64,000 nucleotides of DNA from Polyangiaceae bacterium (GTDB lineage Bacteria > Myxococcota_A > Polyangia > Polyangiales > Polyangiaceae), in NCBI GenBank assembly GCA_016719945.1, contig JADJYE010000001.1, positions 248,001 through 312,000 on the forward strand, written 5' to 3'. Below, piece after piece: positions 55,509 through 64,000 of this stretch. Within the stretch, counting starts at the first letter, position 1. Each line of letters starts with the position of its first letter. The translations under genes and the position numbers were made by a program. The notes below the pieces were generated by a model. It had not been told where the DNA came from. It saw only the letters and a program-made list of their open reading frames with translations, and did no database searches.

Positions 55509-57718
55509 GGGGCCTCCGCGGAGAGCTCGAGGATGTGGCTGAGGACAGGGGTCGGCGCGCTCACGTCGTACACCCGGACTCCGCGATCCCCGTCAGCGAC
55601 GAAGAGGTGCCCTTCGCTCGAGGCGACGCCGCTCGCGGATCCGGCGAAGCCGAAGGTCGAGCCGAGCACGGGCTCTCCGGAGCCGAGCTCGATGGTGACG
55701 AGCTGGGTTCGATAGCGCCCTCGGTCGACCGCCACCGCGAACACCCGGTCGCCCGCGAAGGTCGCGGAGATGTAGTCACCCGGGGGCAGCTCGATCGAGA
55801 TGGGCCCAAACTGCCCGTGGAACGTGAGGCCCGCCTCGCCGCCGAGGCTGGCGACCTCGACCTGGCCGAGCGCGCCGGTGAGGACGGTGCGGCGCGGCAG
55901 CGCGCGACGCCACAGGCCGACGTTGCCGATCTCGTCGTCACCGAACGCGGCCACCGGCGGCAGCGACGCGGCGCCGAGCCCATCGACCCGAACGGCGCTC
56001 GTCCACTCGGGCGAGGCGACGACCAGGTGGTCGTCACCGACGGCGATCGACTGCGGCAGCTGCGCCTCTCGGCTCGTGTAGAAGGTGATCGAGGAGCTGT
56101 CGAGGTCGCGCGCCTCGACGCCGGCCGCGAACGGCACGTAGACGGTGCTCGCCTTCGCGGCGAGGCCGCCGGCCCAGATCTGAGCCTCGAAGTCGAGCGC
56201 ATCGAGCTCCCCCTCGACGTACACGACGCCGCCGCCCGTCTGGGGCGACACGCCGCCAAAGACCCAGCGGCCATCGCCGAGGAACGCGGCGGCTCGCGAC
56301 AGCTTCGCGGCCTGGAGGTCCTCGACCTTGGTGAGCCCACCGTCGGTGAGGGTGAACAGGCCGCCGGCCTTGCCCGCGACCAGCACGCGGTTGCCCTGGG
56401 CGGCGATGCCCTCCGTGAGCCGCGGCTCGGAGTAGCGGCCGAGCTTCTCCTCGATGTTGACCGGGTTGCGCACGTCGATGGCGCGCACGCCGATCCGCGT
56501 CGCGTCGCCGAAGGCGTAGAGCCGGTCGTTGGTGATGAACGTTTGCAAGGGATCGCGCCCCTCGGGCGGCACCGGCGGCGGGACCCAGGTCTCGGTCCAG
56601 GGCAAGACCTCCCACGGCGGCTGGACCGTGCAGTCTTCCTCCTCGGGAGGCGGCGGGAGCGCGGGAACGTCGAACGAAGCGCAGGTGGTGCTGGGATCAC
56701 CGAGGCCGATCGGGAGGATCCCGTATTCGCCACCGGCGACGTACAGAGTGCCGTTGAAGTCGCGGACCCCGCTGGCGTAGAACGACTGCTCCGCCGCCAG
56801 GGTGCAGTTGCCGAGCAGCGACAGCGCAGCCGGGTTGGCGACGTCGACCGCGACAGCGCCATACCGCCCGGCGGCGACGAAGGCGGTGTCGCCGCTCAAG
56901 GACACGTCCTTGGCGGGGGCGACGAGGATGTCGTCCTGATAGGCGTCGGCGAGCCAGGTCGCCCCGAGCGTCGCGCCGGTGTCCACGTCGATCGCCGCGA
57001 AGGTGTCGCAGGCGGCGACGTAAGCGACCCCGCCGCGCGCGGCCACGGCTGCAGCGAAGCCGGGCGCCGGGAGGGTCGTACGCAGCGAGAGCTCGTCTTG
57101 CGCGATGTCGATGACAGCGATGCCGGCCGCGCCCGCCGCGACGTAGGCCACGTCGCCCTCGATCCACACGTCGAGGGCAGGGCCGTCGAGCTCGACCTCC
57201 GAGAGGCGCAGCGGTGAAGCGGGGTTGGTAACGTCGATGAGCAGCAGCCCCGCGTCGCCCGCGGCGATCAACAGCCGTCCGCCATGGATCGCCACCGCCA
57301 TCGGCTGGCCGAAGCCGGCGAGCAGCGCTGCGCGCTCGGGCTCGTCGGCCTGGGCGACGTTCAGGACCCAGAGGTTGGTGGCGTCGACCGCGAACAGGTG
57401 ATCGCCGATCTGCGCGCCGTCTCGCATGATCGGCGCGTGGAAGTAGTCCATGTAGTGGGGGTCGTCGGTGCCACCGCAGGTCTCGTCGATGAGGACGTAG
57501 GCGAGCTTCACACGACCGCACGCGTCCTCGACCTCGGTGCCGGCCCACTTGCTGCCCGTGGGGGGCGGCGCCACGGGCGCCGTCGGGGGACCGTCGGGTT
57601 GGTCCGGTGCGTCGATGACGCCGTCACCCCCGCTGCCGTCGCCGCACGCGACCGCGCCGAGGAGCAGGGGCAACAGGGCCCCTGCGGGGAGCTTGGAGAT
57701 CCAACGGGGTCGTCGCAT
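55505..57718 (-). CDS. LVIVD-repeat beta-propeller lipoprotein
   Basis: 737 aa from ATG 57718, with lipoprotein signal 'LLGAVACGDG'. It contains about a dozen propeller-blade repeats of LVIVD type ('LLLIDVTNPASPLRLSEVEL', 'VAVDVANPAALSLLGNC', 'VRAIDVRNPVNIEEKLGRY'). These predict a large surface beta-propeller, or two, for protein-protein or polymer binding. A Pro-rich spacer near the middle ('LPPPPEEEDC...PPPVPPEG') separates two propellers. It forms an operon with the Ig-like lipoprotein. There is no catalytic motif. Confidence 0.82.
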   Translation of the reverse strand: MRRPRWISKLPAGALLPLLLGAVACGDGSGGDGVIDAPDQPDGPPTAPVAPPPTGSKWAGTEVEDACGRVKLAYVLIDETCGGTDDPHYMDYFHAPIMRDGAQIGDHLFAVDATNLWVLNVAQADEPERAALLAGFGQPMAVAIHGGRLLIAAGDAGLLLIDVTNPASPLRLSEVELDGPALDVWIEGDVAYVAAGAAGIAVIDIAQDELSLRTTLPAPGFAAAVAARGGVAYVAACDTFAAIDVDTGATLGATWLADAYQDDILVAPAKDVSLSGDTAFVAAGRYGAVAVDVANPAALSLLGNCTLAAEQSFYASGVRDFNGTLYVAGGEYGILPIGLGDPSTTCASFDVPALPPPPEEEDCTVQPPWEVLPWTETWVPPPVPPEGRDPLQTFITNDRLYAFGDATRIGVRAIDVRNPVNIEEKLGRYSEPRLTEGIAAQGNRVLVAGKAGGLFTLTDGGLTKVEDLQAAKLSRAAAFLGDGRWVFGGVSPQTGGGVVYVEGELDALDFEAQIWAGGLAAKASTVYVPFAAGVEARDLDSSSITFYTSREAQLPQSIAVGDDHLVVASPEWTSAVRVDGLGAASLPPVAAFGDDEIGNVGLWRRALPRRTVLTGALGQVEVASLGGEAGLTFHGQFGPISIELPPGDYISATFAGDRVFAVAVDRGRYRTQLVTIELGSGEPVLGSTFGFAGSASGVASSEGHLFVADGDRGVRVYDVSAPTPVLSHILELSAEAP

Positions 57719-58074
57719 GAGAATGCCTCCAGCGGGCCGCCCCGACGAGGGGTCCGCGGCCAAGTCCATCCATGAGTGTCGCCCGGTGCGAGGGCGACCT
57801 CTACCCCCAAAGGCTCGGCATACCGGCTGGCCGACGGGAGGCGAGGGGCTACGGACGAACCGTTTGCCACCCCGCCCCCCGGGTCGGCGAGCCCGGAGAG
57901 AAGCCAAGCATCGAGGAAGCCAAGAGCGCCGCCGGGGCGACGCACCAGGCATCCTTTCAGCATCCGTGCCACTCGCCGAATGCGGCCCGCGACCCCCAAA
58001 ATCGCGCCGCTCGGCGCGAGCGACGCGTTCGTGCCCCTGACATCGCTGTCGCTGGGGCGTGGCCGTTCGTGCTC
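57719..58074. other. Intergenic region upstream of the LVIVD operon
   Basis: 356 nt between dut and the LVIVD gene, both on the minus strand. No supported gene, tRNA or strong hairpin is seen. It presumably holds the LVIVD operon promoter and the end of the dut transcript. Confidence 0.5.
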
Positions 58075-58515
58075 TCAGGCGCCCGTCGAGCCGTAGCCGC
58101 CGGCGCCGCGACCGGTGTGCTCGAGCTCCTCGACCTCGGCGACGACCGCGCGTTGGTAGGGGGCGACGACGAGCTGGGCGATCCGCATGCCGGGGCCGAC
58201 GACGAACGGCTCGGAGCCGTGGTTGACGAGGACGACTCCGACCTCGCCCCGGTAGTCTTCGTCGATGGTGCCAGGCGCGTTGAGCACGGTCACGCCGTGC
58301 TTCAGCGCGAGCCCGGACCGCGGGCGGACCTGACCCTCGAACCCGGGCGGCACGGCGATGGCCAGCCCCGTCGGCACGAGCGCTCGCCTGCCAGGCCCGA
58401 GCTCGAGCGGTTGGTCCAGCGCGGCGCACAGGTCGAGCCCGGCCGCGCCAGCCGTCTGGTAGGCGGGGAGCGAGGCGCTGCTTCGAACCTTCACCACGCG
58501 CAGCGGAACGGTCAC
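58075..58515 (-). CDS. dut: dUTP diphosphatase
   Basis: A 146-aa trimeric-type dUTPase. All five motifs are visible: AGLDLCAA (I), RSGLALKHG (II), APGTIDEDYRGE with the catalytic Asp and uracil-binding region (III), RIAQLVVAP (IV), and the C-terminal RGAGGYGSTG (V, the phosphate-binding arm). It hydrolyses dUTP to dUMP and PPi, preventing uracil incorporation and supplying dTMP synthesis. The gene is intact and its ATG overlaps the M50 protease stop (ATGA), so both are in one transcript. Confidence 0.95.
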   Translation of the reverse strand: MTVPLRVVKVRSSASLPAYQTAGAAGLDLCAALDQPLELGPGRRALVPTGLAIAVPPGFEGQVRPRSGLALKHGVTVLNAPGTIDEDYRGEVGVVLVNHGSEPFVVGPGMRIAQLVVAPYQRAVVAEVEELEHTGRGAGGYGSTGA

Positions 58516-59891
58516 GAAGACCTCGGCAAGACGTGCTCGAGCTCGTCGATGCCGACCAACGCCTCGTCGGCCCAGACGCGCTTCGCGTCGGTGAAGCCGG
58601 CCTGCACCGCCCGTCGCATCAGCTCGATCGCCTTGGCGGGGTCGGTCGCGCGCGCGAAGGCGCGCGCCGCCTCGAACGCGTCGTCCGCGGTTCGTTCGCG
58701 CTTGAAGATCGCCTCGTAGAGCCGGCCCGCCCAGTGGTGCGCGCCCTCGGCCGTCACCATGCTCGCGAGCGTTCGCAGGTCTTCGGCGCTGATCGACTCG
58801 GCGCAGTCGAGGGCCAGGGCAGCCGCCCGCGCTGGCTCGCCTTTTCGCAGGAGGATCTGGATCAGCGGCCCGAAGACCTCCTTGCGCTCGTCGCCCGCGG
58901 CGCGCGCCGCCTCGAGCAGCCGGCGCGCCCCTTCATCGTCACCGCGCGCGGCCGCCACGTTCGCGACCAACGCAGGGTCGGCGTGCGCCATCCTCGTCAG
59001 GCGGCTGGTGACCTCGACGGCCTCGGCCGTCTGTCCCAGCGCCAGATGGGCCCAGCCCAGGATCGACAGCGCCTCCGGCAGAGCTCTCGCCTGGGGCCTC
59101 GCCCCGTTGCGCTCACGCCCCTCGAGCACGCCCTTGGCCATCTCGATCGCGCGCTCGGGTTGCCCGTTGTCGAGCGCGTCGCGGGCCGCGCTCAAGGCCC
59201 GAGCGGTCTCCGGAGCCAGCGGCTCGCCCGCTGCGCGCGCCGGCTCGGACGCCTCTTTGGAGGCACGCACCGCGGCGCCCGTCTCCCGCAGGGCGATGAA
59301 GGACTGCACCGCAGCGGAGCCGAAGATATACAGGCCGATGAAGTTGCGGCTCATCAGGCAGAGGATGGCGATCACCGTGCCCACGACGGCCGAGACGCCC
59401 AGGGTGATGCGATATCGCCTCGGCCCGAGCGCGTGCTCGACCACGTGGCCGCCGTCGAGGGGCAGCACCGGCATGAGGTTGATGATGCTCCACCCGATGT
59501 TGGCCCAGAGCATGATGCGCAGCGTCTGCGCGAGGCCAGGGTGTTGGATCGGCACCAGCTCGCGCACACCCCAGACGACGCCGGCCAGCAAGAACCCCGC
59601 GAACGGGCCGGCCAGCGAGACGATGACGTTCTTCGGGCGCGTGAGCGGCAGCACCACGTTGGGGAAGGTCGCCCCGCCCAGGAAGTGCAGGCGGATCGAC
59701 GAGCTGACACCAAAGGTCCGGAAGGCGATCGCGTGGCCGAGCTCGTGCACCAGCACGCTGACGAGCAGGATGAGCCCCCACATCACGATGTACATGGGGT
59801 TCTGCATGGCCTGCGTGAACCCTATGAGGACCGCGGTCAGCCAGAAGCCCATCGTGATCTCGATGTCGAAGCCGAGGAGGCGCACGTTCAT
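58512..59891 (-). CDS. M50 (site-2 protease-like) membrane metallopeptidase with TPR-like C-terminus
   Basis: 459 aa from ATG 59891. The membrane domain has the zinc motif HELGH ('VSVLVHELGHAIAF') and the second metal/active-site motif 'NLMPVLPLDGG' in transmembrane helices; four or five hydrophobic segments lie within the first 220 residues. Residues about 240-459 are Ala-rich helical repeats of TPR type, cytosolic and likely for substrate or adaptor binding. It would cleave membrane-embedded substrates (regulated intramembrane proteolysis). It is upstream of, and coupled to, dut. Confidence 0.85.
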   Translation of the reverse strand: MNVRLLGFDIEITMGFWLTAVLIGFTQAMQNPMYIVMWGLILLVSVLVHELGHAIAFRTFGVSSSIRLHFLGGATFPNVVLPLTRPKNVIVSLAGPFAGFLLAGVVWGVRELVPIQHPGLAQTLRIMLWANIGWSIINLMPVLPLDGGHVVEHALGPRRYRITLGVSAVVGTVIAILCLMSRNFIGLYIFGSAAVQSFIALRETGAAVRASKEASEPARAAGEPLAPETARALSAARDALDNGQPERAIEMAKGVLEGRERNGARPQARALPEALSILGWAHLALGQTAEAVEVTSRLTRMAHADPALVANVAAARGDDEGARRLLEAARAAGDERKEVFGPLIQILLRKGEPARAAALALDCAESISAEDLRTLASMVTAEGAHHWAGRLYEAIFKRERTADDAFEAARAFARATDPAKAIELMRRAVQAGFTDAKRVWADEALVGIDELEHVLPRSS

Positions 59892-59979
59892 CGTCGGTCC
59901 CTTATAGTACGCGGGTGCGCTGCTGGCACGTGGGGGACTACGGGGGGCACCCCGCAAAGTTGCGCTCCCGCCCTCGCTA

Positions 59980-60822
59980 TTGGAAAAGACGGCCGTGACA
60001 ACCTTGGGCCTGCGTCGATTCACCGTCCTCGGGCTCTGCCTCGGCGCCCTGTCGGCTTGCGGCTCGGCCGCCACCTCCTCCTCGAGTCCGATCGGCCCGA
60101 GCGGGGACACCGCGTCCGCGGAGGCCTCCTCGAGCGCGAACGACACGCCCGCAGAGCCGAGCGTGCCCGCCGCCGCCCTGGCCTCGACGACCGTCGCGCC
60201 GCCAGCGCCTGCCTCGGCCCCGGTCGAGCTCGCCCCGCCGCCGAAGAAGGGCACCGTCGTCCTGCACGTGGGGGATTCGTTCGTCCACTCGGGGCTCACC
60301 CAGAGGCTCCGGACGCACCTCGAGCCGCTCGGGGTTCGCTACGAGGTCCGAGCCGAGCACAGCACCAACAGCCTCGACTGGTCGAAGCGGGTCCCCGGCG
60401 AGGTGTCGGCCGCGCAGCCCGACCTCGTCATCATCACGCTCGGCGGCAACGAGATCGGCTCGAAGCACCTCGACGTCCAGGCGCGCGCGATCCGCCGGAT
60501 CGTCGACTCGATCGGCGGGCGACCCTGCGTGTGGACCACGCCGCCGCTGTGGATGGAGGAGAGCGGGCTGTTCGATGTGCTCCAGGCCAACGTCGCTCCG
60601 TGCCGCTTCTTCGAGACCGACGCCGTCGTGGGGTCGTTCATTCCCCGACGCGCCGACAAGATCCACCCTACGGCGGAGGGTGGCGCGCTCTGGGCCGACA
60701 AGCTGTTCGCGTGGGTGATGGCCGAGCGAACCGGCGATGCAAAGCGCCCCTGGGACCTGAAGCCGTCACCGAAGGACGAGCTGACCCCGAGGGGCAAGCG
60801 CGGGCCGCTGCCCAAGCCCTAG
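59980..60822 (+). CDS. SGNH/GDSL-hydrolase-like lipoprotein
   Basis: About 275-280 aa (TTG 59980 or GTG 59995). The lipoprotein signal ends 'LGALSACGS', followed by an 80-residue Ser/Ala/Pro linker. The catalytic domain shows block I 'VLHVGDSFVHSG' (nucleophile Ser), block III 'ITLGGNEIG' and block V 'DKIHPTAEG' with the catalytic His (and Asp two residues before it). It is probably an extracytoplasmic esterase, O-acetylesterase or acyltransferase acting on envelope polymers; substrate unknown. Confidence 0.8.
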   Translation: MEKTAVTTLGLRRFTVLGLCLGALSACGSAATSSSSPIGPSGDTASAEASSSANDTPAEPSVPAAALASTTVAPPAPASAPVELAPPPKKGTVVLHVGDSFVHSGLTQRLRTHLEPLGVRYEVRAEHSTNSLDWSKRVPGEVSAAQPDLVIITLGGNEIGSKHLDVQARAIRRIVDSIGGRPCVWTTPPLWMEESGLFDVLQANVAPCRFFETDAVVGSFIPRRADKIHPTAEGGALWADKLFAWVMAERTGDAKRPWDLKPSPKDELTPRGKRGPLPKP

Positions 60823-60893
60823 CGGCCGAAGCCTGGCCTGGGCAACCCGACGCCCATTTTTGCGAGGCGGTGGGTGAAGTAGGCTGACCGGTC

Positions 60894-62213
60894 ATGAAGT
60901 CTTCGCCTTGCTTGCGCGCTGCCCCCCGGTCTGTCCTTCCGAGCCTCGCGCTCGCCGCGATCTTCACGACGGCGTGCAGCATCGACACCACCAACCTCTT
61001 CGGTGACGACGCGGCCGGGGGCGAGGGGCAGGGTGCCGGGCCGGGCGCTGGAGGGAGTGGCAACCAAGGCCCCGGCGGCGGGTCCAACGCAGGCGGCGGC
61101 AACCAGGGCGGCGCAGGTCAAGGCGGCGATCCGGGCACGGGCGGTGTCCCGGCGACGGGCGGCTCGACGGCGTCTGGCGCCGTGTGTGGCGACGGCGTGA
61201 AGAACGGCGTCGAAGAGTGCGACGCCGATGACCTCGGCGGTCTCGACTGCACCGACTTTGGCTCGCAGGTGCCGGCGGGCCTCGACTGCACCGGAGGCTG
61301 CACGATCACGACCGCCGGTTGCGTGGAGCCCAGCGACTGCGGCAACGGTGACGTCGAGAACGGCGAGGACTGCGACGACGCCAACAGCGAGCCCTACGAC
61401 GGCTGCGACGAGTGCAAGGTGAACGGCACGTGCGAGGCCGCGATCCAGATCTCGCTCGGCGCGGGCACGACCACCATCGCGGGAGACACCACCAACGGTC
61501 CCGACATCCTCAGCCCCGGGAACGCCGGCAACTGCCAGGGTGCGATGGAGCGAGAGCTGGTGTTCGCGATCACCCCCATGCAGGGCGGGTTCTTCACGGC
61601 GTACCTGCCGTCTGCCGAGGCCGACTTCGACAGCGTGCTCTACGCCAGCCCCTCGTGCCCCCCCGCAGGAGACTTCGCCTGCCACGACAACTACGGCACG
61701 CCAGGCGACAACGGCGGCGAGGTGATCGGCTTCCGGGTTCAGCCGAACACCACGTTCTACCTCGTCGTCGACGGCTACCAGATGGACGACGTCGGCGCGT
61801 TCCAGCTCGAGCTCGACCTCTCGGCGGGAGACGCCTGCGGCGACCCCGTGCCCGTGACGGTGGAAGGTGACGCGCCGATCGACCTGTACGGCGACACCTC
61901 AGGCCTCGCGAGCAACGGCGGCTCGGGGGCCCTGTGCGGCTTCGCAGGGGGCGGCCCCGACGTGGTCTACCAGGTCGAGACGCCGCAGAGCGACTCGTAC
62001 GACTTCGACCTGTTCGCCACATACAACTCGGTCCTCCACGCCCGCTCGTCGTGTGAGGACGTGGACTCGCAGCTCGCCTGCAGCTCGCCCGCGGTGGGCA
62101 ATAACTCGGACATCACGGTGAGCCTCGACGGCGGCGACACGACGTACGTCTGGGTCGACGGGGTCATGAACGCGTCGGGCTTCTACACCCTGCGCATCGA
62201 TCACGGAAACTGA
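60894..62213 (+). CDS. Cys-rich (DUF4215-like) repeat surface lipoprotein
   Basis: A 439-aa protein. The lipobox ends 'IFTTACS', then comes a 70-residue Gly/Asn-rich linker. Two Cys-rich units, 'CGDGVKNGVEECDADD' and 'CGNGDVENGEDCDDAN', belong to the Myxococcus Cys-rich/DUF4215-type repeat often seen in surface proteins of the phylum. The C-terminal 250 residues form two beta-sandwich (PPC-like) domains ('TFYLVVDGYQMDDVGAFQLELDL' and 'TTYVWVDGVMNASGFYTLRI'). A role in adhesion or sensing is inference. It ends 13 nt before a strong hairpin. Confidence 0.75.
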   Translation: MKSSPCLRAAPRSVLPSLALAAIFTTACSIDTTNLFGDDAAGGEGQGAGPGAGGSGNQGPGGGSNAGGGNQGGAGQGGDPGTGGVPATGGSTASGAVCGDGVKNGVEECDADDLGGLDCTDFGSQVPAGLDCTGGCTITTAGCVEPSDCGNGDVENGEDCDDANSEPYDGCDECKVNGTCEAAIQISLGAGTTTIAGDTTNGPDILSPGNAGNCQGAMERELVFAITPMQGGFFTAYLPSAEADFDSVLYASPSCPPAGDFACHDNYGTPGDNGGEVIGFRVQPNTTFYLVVDGYQMDDVGAFQLELDLSAGDACGDPVPVTVEGDAPIDLYGDTSGLASNGGSGALCGFAGGGPDVVYQVETPQSDSYDFDLFATYNSVLHARSSCEDVDSQLACSSPAVGNNSDITVSLDGGDTTYVWVDGVMNASGFYTLRIDHGN

Positions 62214-62226
62214 GCCGCGCCTGGCG

Positions 62227-62262
62227 CTTCGCTTCTCGCGCGTGCCGGCGCGAGAAGCGAAG
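62227..62262. terminator. Strong hairpin between convergent genes (candidate bidirectional terminator)
   Basis: A perfect 15-bp stem, CTTCGCTTCTCGCGC, pairs with GCGCGAGAAGCGAAG (62227-62241 with 62248-62262) around a 6-nt loop. It sits between the convergent Cys-rich lipoprotein and plsC genes. There is no U-tract, so termination may be hairpin-assisted rather than classical. Confidence 0.75.
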
Positions 62263-62296
62263 GGACCCGCGCAAGCGGGCGAGCGCCAACCAGCGG

Positions 62297-63007
62297 TCAG
62301 GGCTCGAGGCCGAGGGCACGCGACAGCGCGGCCCTCACGACGGCCATCAGCTCCTTCTTGCCTTTGCGGCCGTAGCTCGGGGCGTCGATGGGGGGCAGGA
62401 TCTGCACCTGCACCTTGGCGCCCTTGGTCACCACCAGCCTGTCGGCCGGCATGACGTTCTCGGTGCCCTCGAGCGCGATGGGGAGGATGCGCACCTTGGC
62501 GTCCACGGCCAAGTGGAAGCCCCCCGACTTGAACGGGCCGAGCTGCCCGGTCTTGCTGCGGGTGCCCTCGGGGGCGATCCACACGCGCGTTCCAGCGGCG
62601 AGCATGCGCTCGCTCTCGCGCAGGCTCTCGATGGCGCGCTCACGCTTGTCGCGATCGATCTTCACGAAGCCCGAGGCGAGCATCGCCCGCCCGAACAGGG
62701 GCACCATGAACAGCTCCTTCTTGGCGATCATCCGCAGTCGGCCGCCGGGGAGGGCGCAGAACACCGTGGGGATGTCGTAGTAGCTGCGGTGGTTCGACAT
62801 CACCACGTACGCCTCGCCGGGCACGGCGTTCTCGACGCCGCGCACGTGCAGCTCGACCCCCGCCTGCCGGAGCAGCTCGCTGCTCCACCAGTCGAGGCGG
62901 CGGTCACACTCCTCGAGCGAGACCTTGTTCGTGAGCGAGTCGACGACCGTTGGGATGCAGATCTTCCCGGTGATCCCGATGGCGCGGAGCGAGTCGAGGA
63001 GGCTCAT
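62297..63007 (-). CDS. plsC: 1-acyl-sn-glycerol-3-phosphate acyltransferase-like (PlsC family)
   Basis: A 236-aa protein. The acyltransferase motif NHRSYYDI (Hx4D, catalytic) is at about residues 72-79, and 'PEGTRSKTG' is the glycerol-phosphate binding motif. 'GFVKIDRDKRERAIESL' matches block II. It would convert lysophosphatidic to phosphatidic acid at the inner membrane during phospholipid synthesis. N-terminal hydrophobicity is modest. It is intact and of normal family length. Confidence 0.88.
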   Translation of the reverse strand: MSLLDSLRAIGITGKICIPTVVDSLTNKVSLEECDRRLDWWSSELLRQAGVELHVRGVENAVPGEAYVVMSNHRSYYDIPTVFCALPGGRLRMIAKKELFMVPLFGRAMLASGFVKIDRDKRERAIESLRESERMLAAGTRVWIAPEGTRSKTGQLGPFKSGGFHLAVDAKVRILPIALEGTENVMPADRLVVTKGAKVQVQILPPIDAPSYGRKGKKELMAVVRAALSRALGLEP

Positions 63008-63050
63008 CCGCGGCGCAGTTTACCACGCGTGTGAGCGCGTCGACGCGACC

Positions 63051-63503
63051 TCACACGCCCAGGACGGTGACGACCAGCCGCCGCTCGTGGGGTCGCCGGC
63101 GGTGCTCCCACAGGTACACGGCCTGCCACGTGCCGAGGTCGAGCGTGCCCCCTTCGACGGGGAGCGTCTCGCTCGATCGCGTGACGCTCGCGCGCAGGTG
63201 CGCGGGCATGTCGTCAGGGCCTTCGTCGTCGTGCGCGTAGTGGGCGCCCTCGGGCGCGAGCTTCTCGAGCCAGCGCTGCAGATCGTCGAGCACGCGCGGA
63301 TCGGCGTTCTCTTGGATGACCAGGCTCGCGGAGGTGTGCTGGACGAACACCGTCACGACGCCGGTCTGAACCTGCGAGCGCGTGACGACGCCGCGCACGA
63401 GCGACGTGACGTCGACGAAGGGTCCGTGCTCGTGGTGGGCGGCGCGCGCGTCTTCGTGGCTCGAGCGCGTGGGTACCACGACGACCTCGCGGTGCACCCT
63501 CAC
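63051..63503 (-). CDS. yjbQ: YjbQ-family protein (secondary thiamine-phosphate synthase-like)
   Basis: 150 aa from GTG 63503, overlapping the upstream gene stop (GTGA). The family signature is clear: 'VVTVFVQHTSASLVIQENADPRVLDDLQRWLEKLAPE', then 'DDMPAHLRASVTRSSETLPVEGGTLDLGTWQAVYLWEHR'. These are small trimeric proteins (UPF0047). YjbQ has thiamine-phosphate synthase-like activity in vitro, but the physiological role is unclear. It is co-transcribed with the upstream HvfC/BufC-like gene. Confidence 0.88.
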   Translation of the reverse strand: MRVHREVVVVPTRSSHEDARAAHHEHGPFVDVTSLVRGVVTRSQVQTGVVTVFVQHTSASLVIQENADPRVLDDLQRWLEKLAPEGAHYAHDDEGPDDMPAHLRASVTRSSETLPVEGGTLDLGTWQAVYLWEHRRRPHERRLVVTVLGV

Positions 63504-64000
63504 GGGACGACGACCTCCGCGATGAAGCCCCAGCTCGCCCAGCGCCGGAACCACTCGCCAAGGCTGCCGGCGAGGGCCTGCGCGTCCTCGTCGGACTTGC
63601 CCTCGGCGATCGCCGCGCAGGCCGACAGCAGCGCGCGGCCGCGCGCGAGGGCGTCGAGCATCGCGAAGGCGTCCGCCGACAGCTCCTCGTAGTGGACGAC
63701 CAGCTCCTTGCGGAACAGCGCGACGTACACGTCGCGCTCGGCGCTCTGCAGCCAGCGCTCGACGTCGACCTCCTTCGCGTCGCGTAGCGAGGCGCGCAGC
63801 TGGTGGACGGCGAAGCCGAGGCGGAGCCTCGCGACCAGCGGGCTGAGCACGAAGGTGGCGCGCTCCCACTGGTCGGGGGTGAGGGCAGCGATACGAGCCG
63901 GATCGAGGGGTGGCGGGTCGCGGCCGTCGAAGGTCTCGACGAACGCGACCTCGTAGCGGGCGGCGTCCTTGCAGGCGCGAGCTCGCGCCCGGGGCAGCCC
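63500..64000 (-). CDS. HvfC/BufC-like (DUF2063) protein, 5' end outside the window
   Basis: The C-terminal 166 residues or so are visible. The order 'LTPDQWERATFVLSPLVARLRLGFAVHQL', then 'ERDVYVALFRKELVVHYEELSADAFAMLDALARGRALLSAC', then 'LGEWFRRWASWGFI' matches the C-terminal part of HvfC/BufC-type proteins. These act with a DUF692 enzyme (HvfB/BufB) in copper-related RiPP (bufferin) maturation. The partner gene would lie beyond the right edge. The call is from family memory and partial sequence. Confidence 0.65.
   Translation of the reverse strand, partial: GLPRARARACKDAARYEVAFVETFDGRDPPPLDPARIAALTPDQWERATFVLSPLVARLRLGFAVHQLRASLRDAKEVDVERWLQSAERDVYVALFRKELVVHYEELSADAFAMLDALARGRALLSACAAIAEGKSDEDAQALAGSLGEWFRRWASWGFIAEVVVP

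Noticed and set aside
61020..61170. Simple repeat or mobile insertion in the Gly-rich region
   Set aside because: It encodes a normal Gly/Asn-rich lipoprotein linker, as in several other lipoproteins of this window.

Overview
The window looks like a chromosomal segment of a predatory-type or soil Myxococcota (Polyangia-like) bacterium. The evidence is very high GC throughout, many lipoproteins whose mature N-termini are Gly/Ala/Ser/Pro-rich linkers, tandem DUF2169/pentapeptide genes around a vgrG, a DUF6178-type protein, LVIVD and Cys-rich repeat lipoproteins, and IS21-type transposons carrying a ParB-like gene. The taxon is inferred from gene content; no rRNA is present.

Layout. 0-2.1 kb: the end of a radical-SAM-like gene, an enoyl-CoA hydratase and two small lipoproteins. 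2.15-14.2 kb: an orphan type VI secretion (T6SS) spike/adaptor locus. It has a membrane-anchored double pseudokinase on the + strand and a six-gene minus-strand operon: DUF3540, a DUF2169-pentapeptide fusion, a 640-aa pentapeptide protein, a DUF4150 PAAR-like tip, VgrG, and a separately encoded VgrG needle. 14.4-23.2 kb: housekeeping and accessory genes (K+ channel with an RCK domain, intradiol-dioxygenase-like lipoprotein, AraC regulator, DUF6178, DUF1295 membrane protein, CorC/HlyC transporter, pentaheme cytochrome). 23.2-26.6 kb: a second, orphan DUF2169-pentapeptide gene, an AT-hook protein and a DUF4258/MqsA-like toxin-antitoxin-type pair.

27.07-39.49 kb is a tightly packed five-gene operon: SNF2 helicase, type III Mod methyltransferase, type III Res helicase-nuclease, a phosphatase fused to an unrecognised domain, and a TM0106-type nuclease-helicase. 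Overlapping ATGA junctions suggest one multi-component anti-phage defence system; I do not recognise this exact combination. 39.69-53.54 kb is a genomic island inserted in the 3' half of a tRNA-Lys(UUU) gene, bounded by perfect 51-bp direct repeats. It carries nested IS21-type elements, a type II-like restriction-modification pair, an Xis-like HTH protein, hypotheticals and an integrase remnant next to the intact tRNA. 53.7-64 kb is ordinary chromosome: S1 protein, two surface lipoproteins in an operon, dUTPase with an M50 protease, an SGNH lipoprotein, a Cys-rich lipoprotein, PlsC, YjbQ and an HvfC/BufC-like gene cut by the window edge.

A striking feature is a set of about a dozen single-base (mostly homopolymer) indels. 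They break otherwise pristine reading frames in the T6SS locus, the defence operon and the island, but hardly any elsewhere. They are either assembly errors or recent/phase-variable lesions, and they must be resolved before the defence genes are called functional. The two halves of each such gene are annotated here as one gene.
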